A stretch of DNA of 64,000 bases from Rehmannia glutinosa (GCA_016081115.2 CM071926.1:7701971-7765970); one strand, 5' to 3'. Positions 46,572 through 60,143 are shown, numbered from the stretch's first letter. Notes: a model not told the origin generated them from the sequence alone. Numbers and translations are program-made.

Positions 46572-49500
46572 TTATAAATTGTCGTCAAACATCACCGACA
46601 ACAGCAACCCTTGGACAAAGTCGCTTCTCTTTGCCTTCTCCTCCTTATCTTTGATAGACATCGGAGGCTGCTGCACTTTTCTGAATAACAGAATCCAATA
46701 ACAGAGATTAAGCGCAAGTAAAACCTCAAAAAAAAAAAAAAAAGCTTTAAGGCCGAATAAGATGAAGCGTGGACGCTTTGCATCAATTATAACCAATTTT
46801 CGCAACCACCCGAAATATTTTGAAGTAGAAGTGCAATAATTAAAAGTACAACGGCACAAACTATATTTAAACATAATTACGTTATCGAACAAGATACAAT
46901 CTCAATGGGACAGCACATCAATATCAATTTCACAGGACCACGAAAGCACCAGAACAAAAAAACTTATTATTCTAAGGCAGCAGCAGAGATTATAAAGTGT
47001 CTAAAACCTCATAAAGTGAACAATAAGCATATATCAGGTCTTTTGATGGAGCTTAATGATCATTCTTTCTAATTCTATGGTAGGGATCAGGTCCGAGACC
47101 CAACTCATCCTATTGAGACCACTCTAATTTATTATAGAGACGAGGTCTAAATAAAATTTGGGGGGGGATAGAAAGAAAAAAATTATAGTGTCCTTCAGAA
47201 TGACAGCTCCTCGTTTCCACATTTCTCTCCCCATATATTATAGATGCCTTACTCTTCTTTTTTATTTCTCCATATATTATAGATGCCTTGCTCTTCTTTT
47301 TTATTTCTCCATATATTACATGCCTTTGCAACCATATGCCGTCAACAGGGAGTTACAATGTTGCCAAGAGTACTTTCTTACCAGTATCGTGACAGGCCAC
47401 AGACTATCACTTAACACCAACCCCAATATTCAATTTAACAATTTAACAGACCTCTTATGCTCGAGGAGGAAAAAGGAGAAGGATGAAAAGAAACAATTCA
47501 TTACCAATGCATTTCAAGTGGTAAACTTGGTCCCTACCATCTATAAAGAGAGCTACAGACCATCTATAAAGAGAGCTACAGAACAGCCCGTCGGATTTTT
47601 AGCCGTTTGTCCATAACAAAGATGTCTTTTAGCCGTGTTTTTCAAAACATGTTGTTTAGCCACTTTTTAGTTCAATTATCTACTTTGGCCTTTTTTTCAT
47701 TTCTCGGTACCGAGAAATGTACCACATCAATTTTTTGAAAAAAGGCCAAGAACCTAACCAAAGAATATAAGAAGGGTATGAACGTCGGATTTTAGTCAAA
47801 ATGGCTAAAAAAACATGTTTTCGGAAAAAATAGTTATTTTTCATTTTGAAAAAGCGTAAATGACCAATTTGGCCTATTACAAGACTAACAGAATTACCTA
47901 TTCATGAATTTGAAATATATATGTTTGTTGAGGCAACAAAGAGGTGATTTAATCACTACGGGCAACAACTGAGTTGAGTTGGATATAAAGAACCCACTAG
48001 GAAGATCTAAGGGGAAGTCCCACAATATTCATTTCCGTTGGTTCCTATTTCTCCCTGATCAGGGCACTTTCACCATAAATGTAGCTATATACATGGAAGT
48101 TTGATGAGAAAAAGGGTACAGACGGAAGAATATCAAATAATACATGAACAGGGCAGATATCTCAATTCTCAAATCAAAGAGCCCAAGCTTATTTGGGTGA
48201 ACCACTCTGCAAATACTTGGTGTTCTTTTAGCCTGATTTCAAAGTTGAATCAGAGTTTAAACCAGTCTAAGATCAACAAGAAACTTAAGAAAAATCTAAA
48301 AATCTTACCAATTGTAGATGGAGTTGAGTACTTGAGTTAAAGTGGGACACAAAGCAAAAGTAGATACAATAGGAAAATAGGTGAGGATAGCCTACTATGT
48401 CTATCACAAGCATCTTCATTTTGCAGCTCTAATTCATGATACTTGCTAGTTTCATAAGTACCAAAACTAATATTAACATCTATTCACCGACTCATACTCT
48501 CATAAAACCAGTAAAATTATAAGGCATTAACAAGAGAAAGAGATATCTAAGTTAGCCTCAAAAGGTTAAAAATTATATTTCAATTGTAACAATAGAAATG
48601 GAACTGCTCATTTTTGCAATAATATGCAGTTAACAAATGCATACTCTACTTTCTCTAGCAAAGTAAAAAAAATCAGATGCTTAACGAAGCATCTTCAAGG
48701 CTTTAATATTATGAAGCGTGTTCGAATACTTCAGGATTTTCCGTAGTAAAGATATACTTAAAGCAGTGACAAAGGTTGGTACCTCTCTGAAATGCTACCA
48801 GTTGTGTTTTTCTTGATTAGCGTCGCCTCAGCAGAAGAGTGAGACGGAACACTTTCATAATCTTCAGACATTGGCAAAATAAATGATGACAACAGCGGGT
48901 CTGGGGCCGCATTGTTCGAAGAAGGTATGCATGAGGACCCTCCAAAAAGGGACTGCAGATTCCCTTCTCTCAGCTCCCTCCTCAAGAAAGAAAGAGTTGA
49001 ATGTGAACCAGCTTTTCGTGATTTTCTCTTGCGCTGCATGTAATCTATAGTCAAGGAACTCATGGTACATAAGTTCTTATAGCATAGAGCACATGATGGT
49101 ATCCGTGTTATGACTGAAAAGAAACAGCTAATTGAGTTTGACATATTCCTGCACTTCTTAAAAATTCAAAAAGTTCCGCAAACAGCTTCGTTGGAAAACC
49201 AAAAAATAATTGCATGTAATGCAACATTGTTTCCAACTAAGTCCATTACAAATCCTGGGGCGACCGGGCGAGATACACAACAAGAACACATAAAAACATT
49301 AATTTGAATCAAGAATGCAGGAGAAATATACAAATGCTCCAATAATTAAGTTCAGGAAAAGTACAAAATAGCTAAGAAATGGCTAAATGCAAACTAAGAT
49401 AAAGGATATCTTAAAGATATTCCCATGTTGCAAGGTTATATGAGCCACCATGTCAACACCCACCCTCATCGCACAAACTGGGCACACCTGCAAGGATAAT

Positions 49501-50767
49501 ATCCAAATCAAATATCCAAACAAAAAACATCTGAATAATCATCATATCAAATATGCGTTGAAAACAAAAAAACTAAGAATCAAATAAAGTTATCAAGAGA
49601 AAAAATCTTAATAAAAGGTACTGTTTAAGAATGGTCAAGGAAAATAAATTTATCGAGGGGCAACATATTGACCGGATCAAAAGAAATATAAAAATAGTGG
49701 GCATGGAAACAGCTGCTAAGTTGTATGAATTTTCGTAAGATCTCCTTAACCATCAGGCCGTCTCTCTCCCTTTCCCAGACAAAGCTACAAAGAAGAAAAA
49801 AATACCCCAAAACACATGTAAAGTACCATCTTTACATATCACTGAACAAGTAAATAAATTATTTCTCAAACTTTTTTGAGCCTGTATAAGAGAGTTACCA
49901 ATGAATATCTGTGAGATAAGTCTCAGCTTACACGTTAAATGATGCCGTAGTTGAACATCTTTGTCGGACCAGTACAACTTCAAGATTTCATTCATTACAG
50001 AATAATTATATAGGACAAAATAGAACTTTACCCCATTCTTGGCTTCTACAGGATGCTCGTCATCGATATGGCAACAGAGTCCCACAATATCAAAATAATC
50101 CGAACAAAAAGGACACGGATATTCGTCCCTTATATCATCATCCATTTCAATTTCCTCGAACCCCATCAGCATTTCTGCATCAAAACTATCCCATTTCATT
50201 CCTGCAGCAAAATACACACCCACAAAAAACCATAAAACCCGAAAGCTAAGAGTGACATACTGACATTAACATATGCTGAATTGTAAACTTAACAAATCCC
50301 ACACAACAACTCAATCTTAAAAGTCAATACAAAAAAATCACACAGAGGAAAACCACTTATCATTAGTTGTAAAAAGTAGCAACCCCAAACACAAATTAAA
50401 TCATTCATTCAACAAATGCAACGCCTACACAAGAAATTCATAAAATACTTTCAAAACCATAACTCCAATACTAAATCAAATCTTTCAAACCAATTCACAC
50501 AGATTACCAAAATTCAACAAACCCTAGATAAAACAATTCAATCTTTAACATGAAACTTACAGGACATACACACGCAAAGCTCATTAAAAATGCAATCTTT
50601 AACCAAAAACGAAACTAAATCAACAACTAACAAGAAACCCAGATGGAAATTACACATAAAAAAAATTGAAACAAGAGGATGAGACGTTTACCAGATCGAG
50701 ATTGAAGAGCAGATTGATAGCGCTTGGAGGCAGATGACAAACGAGCAGCCCAAGAATTAGAATCCAT
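46572..50767 (-). CDS. DI19: DI19-type drought-induced zinc-finger protein
   Basis: Five exons on the - strand: 50767-50692, 50201-50032, 49487-49410, 49039-48783, 46680-46572; 690 nt, 229 residues, no internal stop. The start MDSNSWAARLSSASKRYQSA is family-typical. Two atypical C2H2 zinc fingers follow: YPCPFCSDYFDIVGLCCHID with EHP, and VCPVCAMRV with VAHITLQHGN. Then a basic nuclear signal (MQRKRKSRK), the conserved SHSTLSFLRRELREGN, a SSFILPM stretch and the C-terminal KAKRSDFVQGLLLSVMFDDN. DI19 proteins are nuclear DNA-binding regulators of drought/ABA responses, phosphorylated by calcium-dependent kinases in Arabidopsis. Introns 1, 2 and 4 are GT-AG; the third is AT-AC (U12-type). The 2.1-kb last intron holds repeats. 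Family length and motifs agree; the symbol is the family name, paralog unassigned. Confidence 0.94.
46681..48782 (-). other. large last intron of DI19 with repeats
   Basis: GT donor at 48782-48781, AG acceptor at 46682-46681. It contains a 38-bp tandem unit (ATATTATAGATGCCTT plus CTCTTCTTTTTTATTTCTCC, 47234-47320), a 24-bp tandem (CATCTATAAAGAGAGCTACA, 47535-47585) and a weak inverted pair around 47590-47870 (CGGATTTTTAGCC / GTCGGATTTTAGTC). No gene seen. Confidence 0.65.
49040..49409 (-). other. U12-type AT-AC intron of DI19
   Basis: After codons for NIFK the intron starts ATATCCTTT (49409-49401), the exact U12 donor consensus. Near its end TTCCTTGAC (49058-49050) is a perfect branch site, then 9 bases to the AC end (49041-49040). 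The next exon starts ATGCAGCGC (MQRKRKSRK). The join is phase 0 and restores the family sequence; no GT-AG alternative does. Confidence 0.9.
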
Positions 50768-51040
50768 GGCTGATGGTTTAGCTTTTTCTCAACCTCAAAA
50801 TTCAAAAAATTGAAAATGGTTTGCAAATCTGAGCTCCCTTCTTCTCAAGAGCTGATTAAAAACTAATGAAGGGCGTGTCTGATCAGTGAAAATCTTGGAC
50901 AGAAGTTTTGTTGATTTGTGAGTGAATGAGATTATGATGATGGTGGTGAGATGAGAGAATGAAAAAGAGGGCTTCTTTGCCTTTGCACGGTGAAAATGAA
51001 AATCCACCGAAAGGAAGTAGAGCGTTGTCTTCCACACACC

Positions 51041-51047
51041 TTTTATA
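51041..51047 (-). promoter_or_regulatory. TATA box of DI19
   Basis: On the - strand TATAAAA followed by GGTGTGTGG, about 275 bases before the start codon, leaving a plausible 240-base leader rich in CT/GA. Confidence 0.55.
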
Positions 51048-51050
51048 TTC

Positions 51051-53001
51051 TTTTTCTGTTTTTCTTTTTTCTTTTTTTTTTCCTATTATGGAATTCCTGT
51101 TTCGTGACAGCTTGACGTGTTTGATGTTGTCTGAATTTAATTTCTCCTAAAAATAAATCCATGATGAGATTTTTAGCATAATTTAGGGACAGTGTTTGGA
51201 TAAACAACTGTATTTTCATTTTTAACTTTAAAGGTCACCACTAATTGTATGCAAAGTTTCTAAATTTGAACTAATTTTGAGAAATATTTTTTTTAGAATA
51301 ATTTTGAGAAATATGTTGAAAAGGCTATTTGGTGGTGTTTTTGATTTTATCATTGGCTTTTGATTTTTTAATGGACGACAAAATATTTTTTTGTTAGTGT
51401 TTTATACACAACCAATTTATTGATACATTAAATTCAATATAGTGTGGTTTCAAAAGAAAAAGTTAAATATAGTGTGATGTAATAGTACATTACAAAAATT
51501 TGAATTTTGTTGTAATAATCGTATTGCAGACATATAATAGTGTCTGCAATCTTCTATTTAGTTGTAAGTTGCTAAATGCTAATTTGATAACCACATTTGT
51601 AAAATTGTAACACGTTAAAAGCAGAAGTTCTATTAGAGTTAAAATCCACACTATGTTTTTCAAACAAATTCATAATTTTATTGATTTGAATTTGAATAAT
51701 TTGTGAATTTTCATATATAAACGTTGATAAAAAAAAAAAATTAACTCTATAAGGTAAATAAATAGTATCCAAGACATAATTCTTCATATGTGCATACAAT
51801 ACATTGCTTCATTTGCTCAAAAGGCTTCATTTGGTTGAATCTACAAAGACAAACAATTTTCAAACCATTTATAACAAAAAATGAATGTGCAAGTTGATGT
51901 ACATAATATTAGTATTTGTGGGGAAAAAGTGTTTAATTTTCCACAAATAAAAGTTGAAATTTTTAGAAAAGGAAAAATCGATAATTTTGATATATACTAA
52001 CTCGTTCCTAAATCATGATTAATAACACGTGTGTTACAAGTTTACTACACGAATCTATTGATATTTCCCATCTGCTATGAATATAAAACAACTATCCTCA
52101 ATTTTTTTGTCTCAACTATAAGTACTCTTTCAAATAAATATAAATGATGAATTATTGGCCATTTACTAATTTTTAATTCTCTAGATTCTTTTTGACAGGT
52201 TAATTCTCTAAAATTTTATAACAAAAGTTTACTTAATTATCAAAAGGTTTTAAGGTGGAAATTGGAAAATTAAACCTCCTAACCCCGTAACAATATATTT
52301 TGGTTTAAATTAGCATATTTCAAGTATTTCCTAATTGTCGGAGATATTCTTGACTATTTGGCAGATATGGTTATTCTGGAGATGTTCTCATTAGTTATAT
52401 ATATATATGATATGATGCATTTTCTCAAACCAAAAAAAAAAAAAAAAAGAAAAAGGTATTTCCCAATTCAATGGTGATTTAAGGAGTCAACTATCTACAC
52501 CTTGCCTAAAATTATTATTTACAAGAATAGTTAGGTTTTTTTTTTTTTTTTTTTTTGAAACAAGAATAATCAGATTTCATTGTAATAGATTTATTAATAA
52601 ATTTTAGAAATATACAAAACTATTTCACAATTACCCAACAATTTCACCAAATTCACCTGTACTGTAATTTAGAGTCCAAGCTTCTCAAGGGCCCCACACT
52701 CTCTATGCACCTAAAGTAGGTCCCACCTAAACCCGGTTTCCATTTTCATCCTTCTTCCTTTCGCTGTAACTTCCCCCTCAGAATATTACTACCTAAACCG
52801 AGCCCGAAGTTCAGCCCGAACATTTTTCCCGACTTCATTTGATCACATAATCCGACCCGTTTGAAATCGGGCCGGCCTAATTGCTGTTCTCCACTTTGTG
52901 ATTGTAGATCTCTTGAGATTAAAGCAGTTTCATGATTTGATTTTTTAGTTCTGTGTATGTGTTGGGGAATTTTGTAAAATATTTTGATTTTTATATGATT
53001 A
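51051..53001. other. shared upstream region of DI19 (-) and SYP4 (+)
   Basis: AT-rich DNA with (TA)n near 52395, an A run (52430) and a T run (52537). No gene. The last 300 bases, less AT-rich with CT-rich stretches, should hold the SYP4 leader. Confidence 0.5.
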
Positions 53002-56000
53002 ATGGCGACGAGGAATAGGACGATTTTGTATAGAAGGTATAGGGATGCACTGAAAAGCGTCAGGGTTCCGGCGGGCTCGTCGCCGTCGAGCTCCGGTGGC
53101 GGCGGAGGTCCCGTGATCGAGCTGTCCACCTCGTCTTTGCTTAACCCTAACCGATCTTACGCTCCTTTAAGTACTGAAGATCCCGGAACCTCCAGGTACT
53201 TTGATTTAATCGGATTTTTTAACTTGTATGCTTTCTGTCTGAAACTCTGAAATTGTTATAATCCCTCACGCAAATAGGGATTGGAATCTTAGATGGCGTA
53301 GTAGATAATTTTTTCAGTGGAAGTACAACCACGAAGGTATAGAAAGTTGAAGGTTTTGAAAGGAACAGGCTTATAAGATTTTGGAGATACTTCTTAGAGC
53401 TCAATGTTGTTTTAGCTTATGGAGAATTAAATGTAACGACTGGTATTAGTAAAGGAGATTAATTAATCAGGAAAAATGTAGAGCTAAAAGAGTAAAGAGG
53501 CCTTGAACCTTTTCATGCTTCATCTCATCAGTGAAAAAAATCTTTTAGTTTTCTGCCTGCGAACTGAAAAGTAGCTCTGAAAAATTTGTTAGCTCTAATA
53601 ACATCAACAGGATGTACACACAGAGTATACTTTGATAGTTTGATCATTGGACTGATTTTTAACAGAAAGTTGTGCAGTGAGCCTGGTTCATTATTCTTTC
53701 CACCCTTTTCAAGATCTGCCAATGTTTATTCATCTGCCTAGTTTGTGACCTGTGTAAATTGAAGACATGCAGCTTACTGTACTTCAAAAGCCTCCAAAGC
53801 AAATGGCATTAAATCTACCAATGTTTTTTAACACCAACACTTATATTTTTCTTTTTGAGTTCCATAATTCATGAAATTACTTAATGTGTCCTGTTTGTTT
53901 GAGTCTCCTCAAGTACACCAAAGTTTCTCATTCTTGTATGCTTGACTTTTTTTTTTTTTTTTAATCTTCGTAGTGGATAATTGCTTTAGTAGGTCATACA
54001 TACGTCCCATTCATATAAGTTAAAAATGTCAGTGTTTCTCTGGAACTCTTTCCTCCTTCCATTCATTCTCAAATTGATCTGGATGTCTGTATAATCCAAC
54101 GCTTGAAAGATAGTGTTTATTACATGAGATGTTATGTTGGTCTTTGGAGTCCTACTTCCAATTATCATTGTTGGTTGTTTGGAATCCTATTTATGGATTG
54201 TGCATTTGATAATTGTGATAGAGCTTGTGAAAATTTCCTTCTGCGTATGCGCAGACGACTCAGCATTTAAACATCTCTTTCACAGACTGGAGGTTAATTG
54301 TGTACAAACAGATTGGAGGGCTTAAACTTTGGTTTTGCTAGGCTCCTTCATGAAAGAAGAAAAATTCCTAAATCTGATATGTAAAAGAATGAGCATAATT
54401 GTATGTATTGTAGGACTTGTGCTTGCCGATGTGCTAAAGCTACTGCTACTGGGTAAACTTAAATTTTTAAACCATTCAACATTCCAAAAGTCATTTTGAC
54501 TGTGGTCCCAACTTGAGGGCAATCGGTGTCTCACACACCGATAATTCCCTCTCCAGCAATTACCGTCAGTACTACCATGCAGCACAACAATCCCTTACGC
54601 CTTACCCAGCAAATGGAGATCAAATCCATGATCTTGCTTCTGAAACCAATTGCAGGGTGAATGCCTGCAAAGTTACAGCTGATAAAAGCAGTGTAATTTT
54701 TTTAAACAGTACACTGCCCAAGATCCAAATTCAACTGTGGCCAGCCGGGAGCTCAATTGCTGCTGCACAAATTGTATCATTAACTAAAACAAACAAACTG
54801 AAGCACTCTATTGATGCTCCTCCAGGAAGAAGTTGGTTATATGAAAAGAATAAGAAAAGGATGTAGAGAAATAGCACAACTACATTGAGCTCCTTTTATT
54901 TGCTTATTGAATAACAGTTTCTTATTCAAAATCTGATCCAAAGATTCCTAATATATATCTAAGTTTTCCCTGTTACAGTAGGGGTACAGTTGCAGTAGGT
55001 TTACCACCAGCTTGGGTGGATTTATCTGAAGAAATAGCAGCAAACATACAACGTCGAGGGGAAAGATGACTGAGTTAGCAAAGGCTCATGCGAAGGCGTT
55101 AATGCCTTCATTTGGAGATGGTAAGGAAGATCAGCGCCGGATTGAGGCACTTACACAAGAGATAACTGCTCTTTTAAGAAAATCCGAAAAGAGACTGCAA
55201 AGACTCTCTGCTGCTGGGCCCTCAGAGGATTCAAATATTAGGAAAAATGTCCAGGTATGATCTCATAATCTTCTGCTTCCTGAATTATATATGATTGACT
55301 ATAAGCAATTGTGATAATCTTCTGTTTCATGAAGTTTATAGGACCACAAACAATTGTGTTAGTGCTCAGGCACTGAAACCACACAACACAGTTTATTTGA
55401 TAAAATTAATTCTGATGAAACCTGATGAAAGCAAAAGAACAGCATATTGTTTGGGTGATTATTGTGCATTTGCTATGGATTGAGGACTTTATTAAATTAT
55501 TTTAAATCCTGGATGAGAATGAGAAACAGACCTAACTGCTGCTTTTCTCGTCCTCATCTAGTTTCCGTTGTTTGGACTTATTACAAGCAACAAAGAAATT
55601 TATTTTGAGTTTCTGAAATTGAATATAATACAATAAATACTCCGTGACTTTGGCTCTGTGTCATTCATAAATCTGGTATTCATATCTGAACTAAGAGCTG
55701 CTCCTGATGGTAATATACTATTGGTCAGCTTACAATTTTGGCAGTTTCGTCCTCTTTCTATTGGAAAATTACTGAAAGTTTTAGTTTCATTATACTTATC
55801 ATGTGGAATATTGTGCTTAAGAGCATATTATTTCTTTGACAGCGGTCTTTAGCTACTGATCTTCAGACCCTCTCAATGGAGCTACGTAGGAAACAGTCCA
55901 CGTATTTGAAACGACTTCAGCAGCAAAAAGAGGTAAAACTTCCTTTAATGCACTCCGTTTAACCAGTTGACAGGCTAAGATATCTTGACATCATGCCCTG

Positions 56001-57607
56001 TTTTTGGTGACTTAATGCACTTCTTCATTTTGACTGGAAGTGTTCTTTTGAGGTCTCACCTTCTGAACTGCCTGATGCTAGCCTTATCATGTGACAGTGG
56101 TTTATAATTATGCCAAGTTTTTAACGTCCTGCCATTTTTGTAGGGTCCTGATGGGGTTGACTTGGAAATGAACTTAAATGGGAGCAATTCTAAGAGGGAT
56201 GACGATGATTTTGATGACATTGTAAGTGGATTCAGCTTCATCAGCGTTTGACGTAAATTTATATCTATTGTTTAGTTCCATGTTTTGATCAGTAGACAAA
56301 ATCCATACACACACATATATGATGGTTTTGTTGTAACCCAGCCTTAGAGGTGTTTCTCAATGGGATGCATCTATTCCACATAGTCAGACATTTGTGGTAT
56401 TAGATATAGCATACTGAAAATTAAGGTTGCTAACAAAAGATTTCTTAGACTTGACGCGAGTAGTCTCAACTCTCAAGATGTAACCATAGTTAAACACGTA
56501 TATTAATTTTGGTTTTAACGGCAAATTAACACACTGATTTACCTAATATGTTCTTTGACATAAGCGAAACCAAACACCCTGATCTGGTATTTACTACAAG
56601 AGTAAGATGAGCCCTTTCGCAAATGCTATTTAGGCTTCTATCTCTCTCCCAGACTGATTTGTTAAAGGATATAATAGATATTGCTAAATAAATTTGGGTT
56701 CTGAGGTTATGAGTTAAGCAGACCTGTGAATAGCGGGCTGGTCTTGGGGATATACTAGTACATCTAGGAAACAACCCTGGCCTAATAAGCCAGTTCTTTG
56801 TGACCAAATAAGGATAAATTCTTACTTTTGAAATATTATTCCCGCTTATATGTTTCACTAACATAGTAGAGGCTCTGAATCTTTCTAGGGTTGCTTCTTT
56901 GGTTTCTTTCACTGTCAAAGTGGCTATGATACCAAAACTATTGCTTGAGATACAATCTTCTTGATTTATGTCATGGATGCATGCTTTAACCTCAAATATG
57001 TTGCAAATATCACGTTTAGGGATTCAGTGAACATCAAATGGCCAAACTAAAGAAAAGTGAGGCATTCACTGCTGAAAGGGAGAGAGGAAATTCAGCAGGT
57101 GAGTTGAAAGTTTTAGGTTTTCTGGTAGTAGGCACGATGACCAAATGTTTTATTTTCTTTTTGCATTTTTTGGTTCTAGGTGGTGGAATCAGTCCATGAA
57201 CTTGCCCAAATTATGAAGGATTTGTCAGTTTTGGTGATCGATCAGGTTGGATGCTGCATGCCATTTCAATAGCAATAGCTCCTCGTGTAATATATTTTGG
57301 ATTTTAATTAAATTTCTCTGTCCAAGCAGGGGACTATTGTTGACAGGATCGATTACAATATAACAAATGTTGCAGCCTCAGTTGAAGACGGCCTGAAACA
57401 GCTCGAGAAGGTGCACACATTACACTTTTTGGTTTACCTTAATTCTGGATTATTCAAACATTTATGGTTGATTATGTGATGAAATGAATGGAATTGCAGG
57501 CAGAGAAAAGTCAAAAACAAGGTGGCATGGTTATGTGTGCCACTGTGCTCGTTATCATGTGCTTTGTCATGCTAATTCTCTTAATTTTGAAGGTGATTCT
57601 TTTCTAA
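53002..57607 (+). CDS. SYP4: SYP4-family syntaxin (trans-Golgi Qa-SNARE, TLG2 type)
   Basis: Eight exons: 53002-53195, 54982-55254, 55843-55932, 56144-56221, 57020-57098, 57180-57245, 57330-57410, 57500-57607, all GT-AG. The N-terminus MATRNRTILYRRYRDALKSV with a glycine/serine-rich tract and LPPAWVDLSEEIAANIQR is typical of plant SYP41/42/43. A Habc region follows (exons 2-3), then the Qa-SNARE helix (exons 5-7: VVESVHELAQIMKDLSVLVI, DQGTIVDRIDYNI, AASVEDGLKQLEKAEKSQKQ; the zero-layer Gln is in DQGTIVDR) and a C-terminal membrane anchor (VMCATVLVIMCFVMLILLIL). SYP4 proteins act at the TGN with VTI12, SYP61 and VPS45 in vacuolar sorting and secretion. Two single-base problems: one base missing near 55055 (NIQR...GKMTELAKAH) and one extra near 57088. 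Corrected length about 322 residues, the family norm. Which of SYP41-43 is not decided. Confidence 0.93.
53196..54981 (+). other. first intron of SYP4, no gene called
   Basis: GTACTTTG donor and TTACAGTAG acceptor. 1.8 kb with a T run at 53949. A 117-codon open frame at 54513-54866 has no family features and is not called. Confidence 0.6.
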
Positions 57608-58100
57608 ATCAATGAACATAGCATCTCCCTGCACAATCTCCTATGATTCCGATCCTCCCAGCAACTGGAATATACTCGAGACAAGCTCAGATATCCTAAT
57701 AGGACAGTTTTCCCCAGTTATAGACGCTATCTTACTAAATGTTGAAATTCCAGTTTATTCCATAATATCTTCATCTTACCATTTTTTAGTAGGGAGGGAG
57801 TATAAATATATCTGAATCGAATGATAGACTGCTCCTGGGACTTTTGTATAGTCTGGAGGAGGTTGTGATATTGATTCTTTTTTCCCAGGAATATTTTGTA
57901 ATTTTTTTTACGAATGTTCTCCTTGTTTGTAGTTGGCAAGGTGAATTCTTCTGTTTGTAAGGATTCATACGCAAAGTGAAAAAAGAAACGTTTTGCTACA
58001 CCATTGTAGAAGGTCCAAAGTAGTTTCTTCACTTGAATAATGATAGGCATTGTGTTTTGTTACTCTTGTAGATGATTAAAAACCTAATTGTATTTGCAGC

Positions 58101-58588
58101 AAGTGATTTAAAACCGGACCGGACCAGACCAGCCAGTTTAACTGGAGAACCGAACTGGTGGTCGGACCGATCCGATTAGGCCCCCAAAACCGTTTTTACA
58201 ATTAACTGGTCAAAAACCGTTTGAACAAAAACCGGCCGAAACCTGGTTGAACCGTTGAACTAGTCTGAACCATTTTTTATTTATTTTTAACTTTTTTTTT
58301 TTTTTTATTAACTTTTGGAGTTTTAAATTTGTATTTTGCTACATTTATATGATTATTTGAATATTTGAGTTATTTTAGATTGTTTTAGTTGATTGTTTAT
58401 GTATTTTCCATTAAAAAATATATATTATGATGATAATTGATTATTTAATAATATTTTACAAAAAAAAAAAAAAACTTATTCCTTTTTATCAAATTTGGAT
58501 TGGCTAGGTTGAATTGGCCCAACCAAAGGTTGAACCTTGAACTACTAGCATGACCGGTTTGTTCACCGATGCGGTTTTTAAAACACTG
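58101..58588. mobile_element. hAT-like MITE with AACCGG-rich ends
   Basis: Left end AAGTGATTTAAAACCGGACC, right end inverted CAGTGTTTTAAAAACCGCAT. TTTGCAGC (58093-58100) and TTTGTGGC (58589-58596) are an imperfect 8-bp duplication. The ends are rich in CCGG/AACCG repeats; the middle is AT-rich and non-coding. Confidence 0.7.
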
Positions 58589-58596
58589 TTTGTGGC

Positions 58597-59630
58597 CCCT
58601 CTAATGGGTTTTTAAACATTTGGGTTAGTTTCGCTGGACCCAAGTCGACAATTGCTGTCTTTTGCTCCCCTAACCGAAATTGAGATGGAATTTTTATGTT
58701 CATGAGAGAGAATTGCACATTTTGTTATTTATATCAAAAATTTGACATAAAATAGTCTGAGGAGGCATTTGGGGTGCTTAAAAATCTCATGGAAAACCCC
58801 TCCTAAAACCATGTAAAAGGATTATAAGAGGTCCTCATCGTTATAAATATTTCCTGAAAAAATGTGGTATGAATTTGAAACCAGAATACATTGTATGTGT
58901 TTGCTAAGTAAATGCAAATCTGAAAGGGGCGTTTTTAACACCTTAAAAGGTTAAAATAAATTGTGAAAGATAATTAAATATTTTTTATAATTAGACCAAA
59001 CATCACGAATATTTTTCTGTATTTTAACTCTCATAATTCATTCCCTCAAATGGCTTAAGTTGCTCAGTTGTTTATAGCACTTGTGAAGAAAGCATTATTT
59101 GGCAATTCAAATCTCATTTCTCATACAACAAATCTCCATTTCACTGACATTTTCTTTTTCCTCCTGATTTCACAAATCAGTAGAATTTCAGTCAATAGCA
59201 ACAATAGAGAAACTTCATCCTTACTTCAATCTTCACAAGTACCTAACATATCCCCCTTCATAACAGATTCAAGTGAAAGATGATTCAAGAATACACGGCT
59301 ACATTGATTGGGAATTCATAAAATAATGACCACTGTAATTTAAGTACCATTACCAAGCGTACATAAACCGTTGCAACCAAGCTGATTTCAAGCAACGGTG
59401 ACGTGCTTTAATCCCACGTCCAACTACGTTACACAGATTTTGGAAGTAATAACTAATGAGTCGAGGCTGAGACTGTACTCGGGCTTAAAACATAATACAG
59501 CCTTGCTTTACATTGTAACAATCTAAAATGACTGAATATGATCATTCAAAAGAATGAGATGAAGTTGCTACAACAAAGTGATTCTAGGACCTAAAAACTA
59601 TTCATCTCCATCAAATTGACTTTAATACCC
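58597..59630. other. intergenic DNA and DPD1-type 3' flank
   Basis: No gene recognised; about the last 300 bases are presumably the 3'UTR of the exonuclease gene on the - strand. Confidence 0.45.
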
Positions 59631-60143
59631 CTACTTAAAGGACCCTTGGATCAGGCCAGATACCGGCAACTTCAGATCATAAGTCAACCTCTGGAGAACT
59701 AGTGCTAGTGAGTGTACATCCGATAGGGCTCTATGTGCTGGCCCGATTAATGGAATGCCATAGTGTTCCCGAAGGGCTTGCAGTGATATCTTTGTTGGAA
59801 CTTTTGGTCCTGATAATAAAACGACACCTAAGTTAATTAGATACACATGTACGGATATATGTACGGATAATTAGAAGGAAAAAAACACACTTTGGGGCTA
59901 ATTGCAAAAAACTCCGAAGGTTTTTGAAAATTAAAAAAAAAAACACTTTGAGGTTTGATTCCGTCTTACATTTTCGCCCTTCATAAGCAAAAACATTTCA
60001 AACCCCCAATATTTATAGAAATATTTCAGTTACCCCTCAAATTTAAGACACAATCAAATCTAACGGGGCTTTTTGTAATTTTGAAACATCTCTGGATTAT
60101 TTTGTAGTTAGCCCAAACCTCAGGGGTGGTTTTGTAATTATCC

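Noticed and set aside
47158..47616. 152-codon open frame in the DI19 last intron
   Set aside because: Built largely from the tandem repeats (YYRCLxLLFYFSI repeated); opposite to the gene; no domain.
54513..54866. 117-codon open frame in SYP4 intron 1
   Set aside because: Lies fully within a well-defined intron, no family motif, no plausible promoter or splice partner; chance frame.
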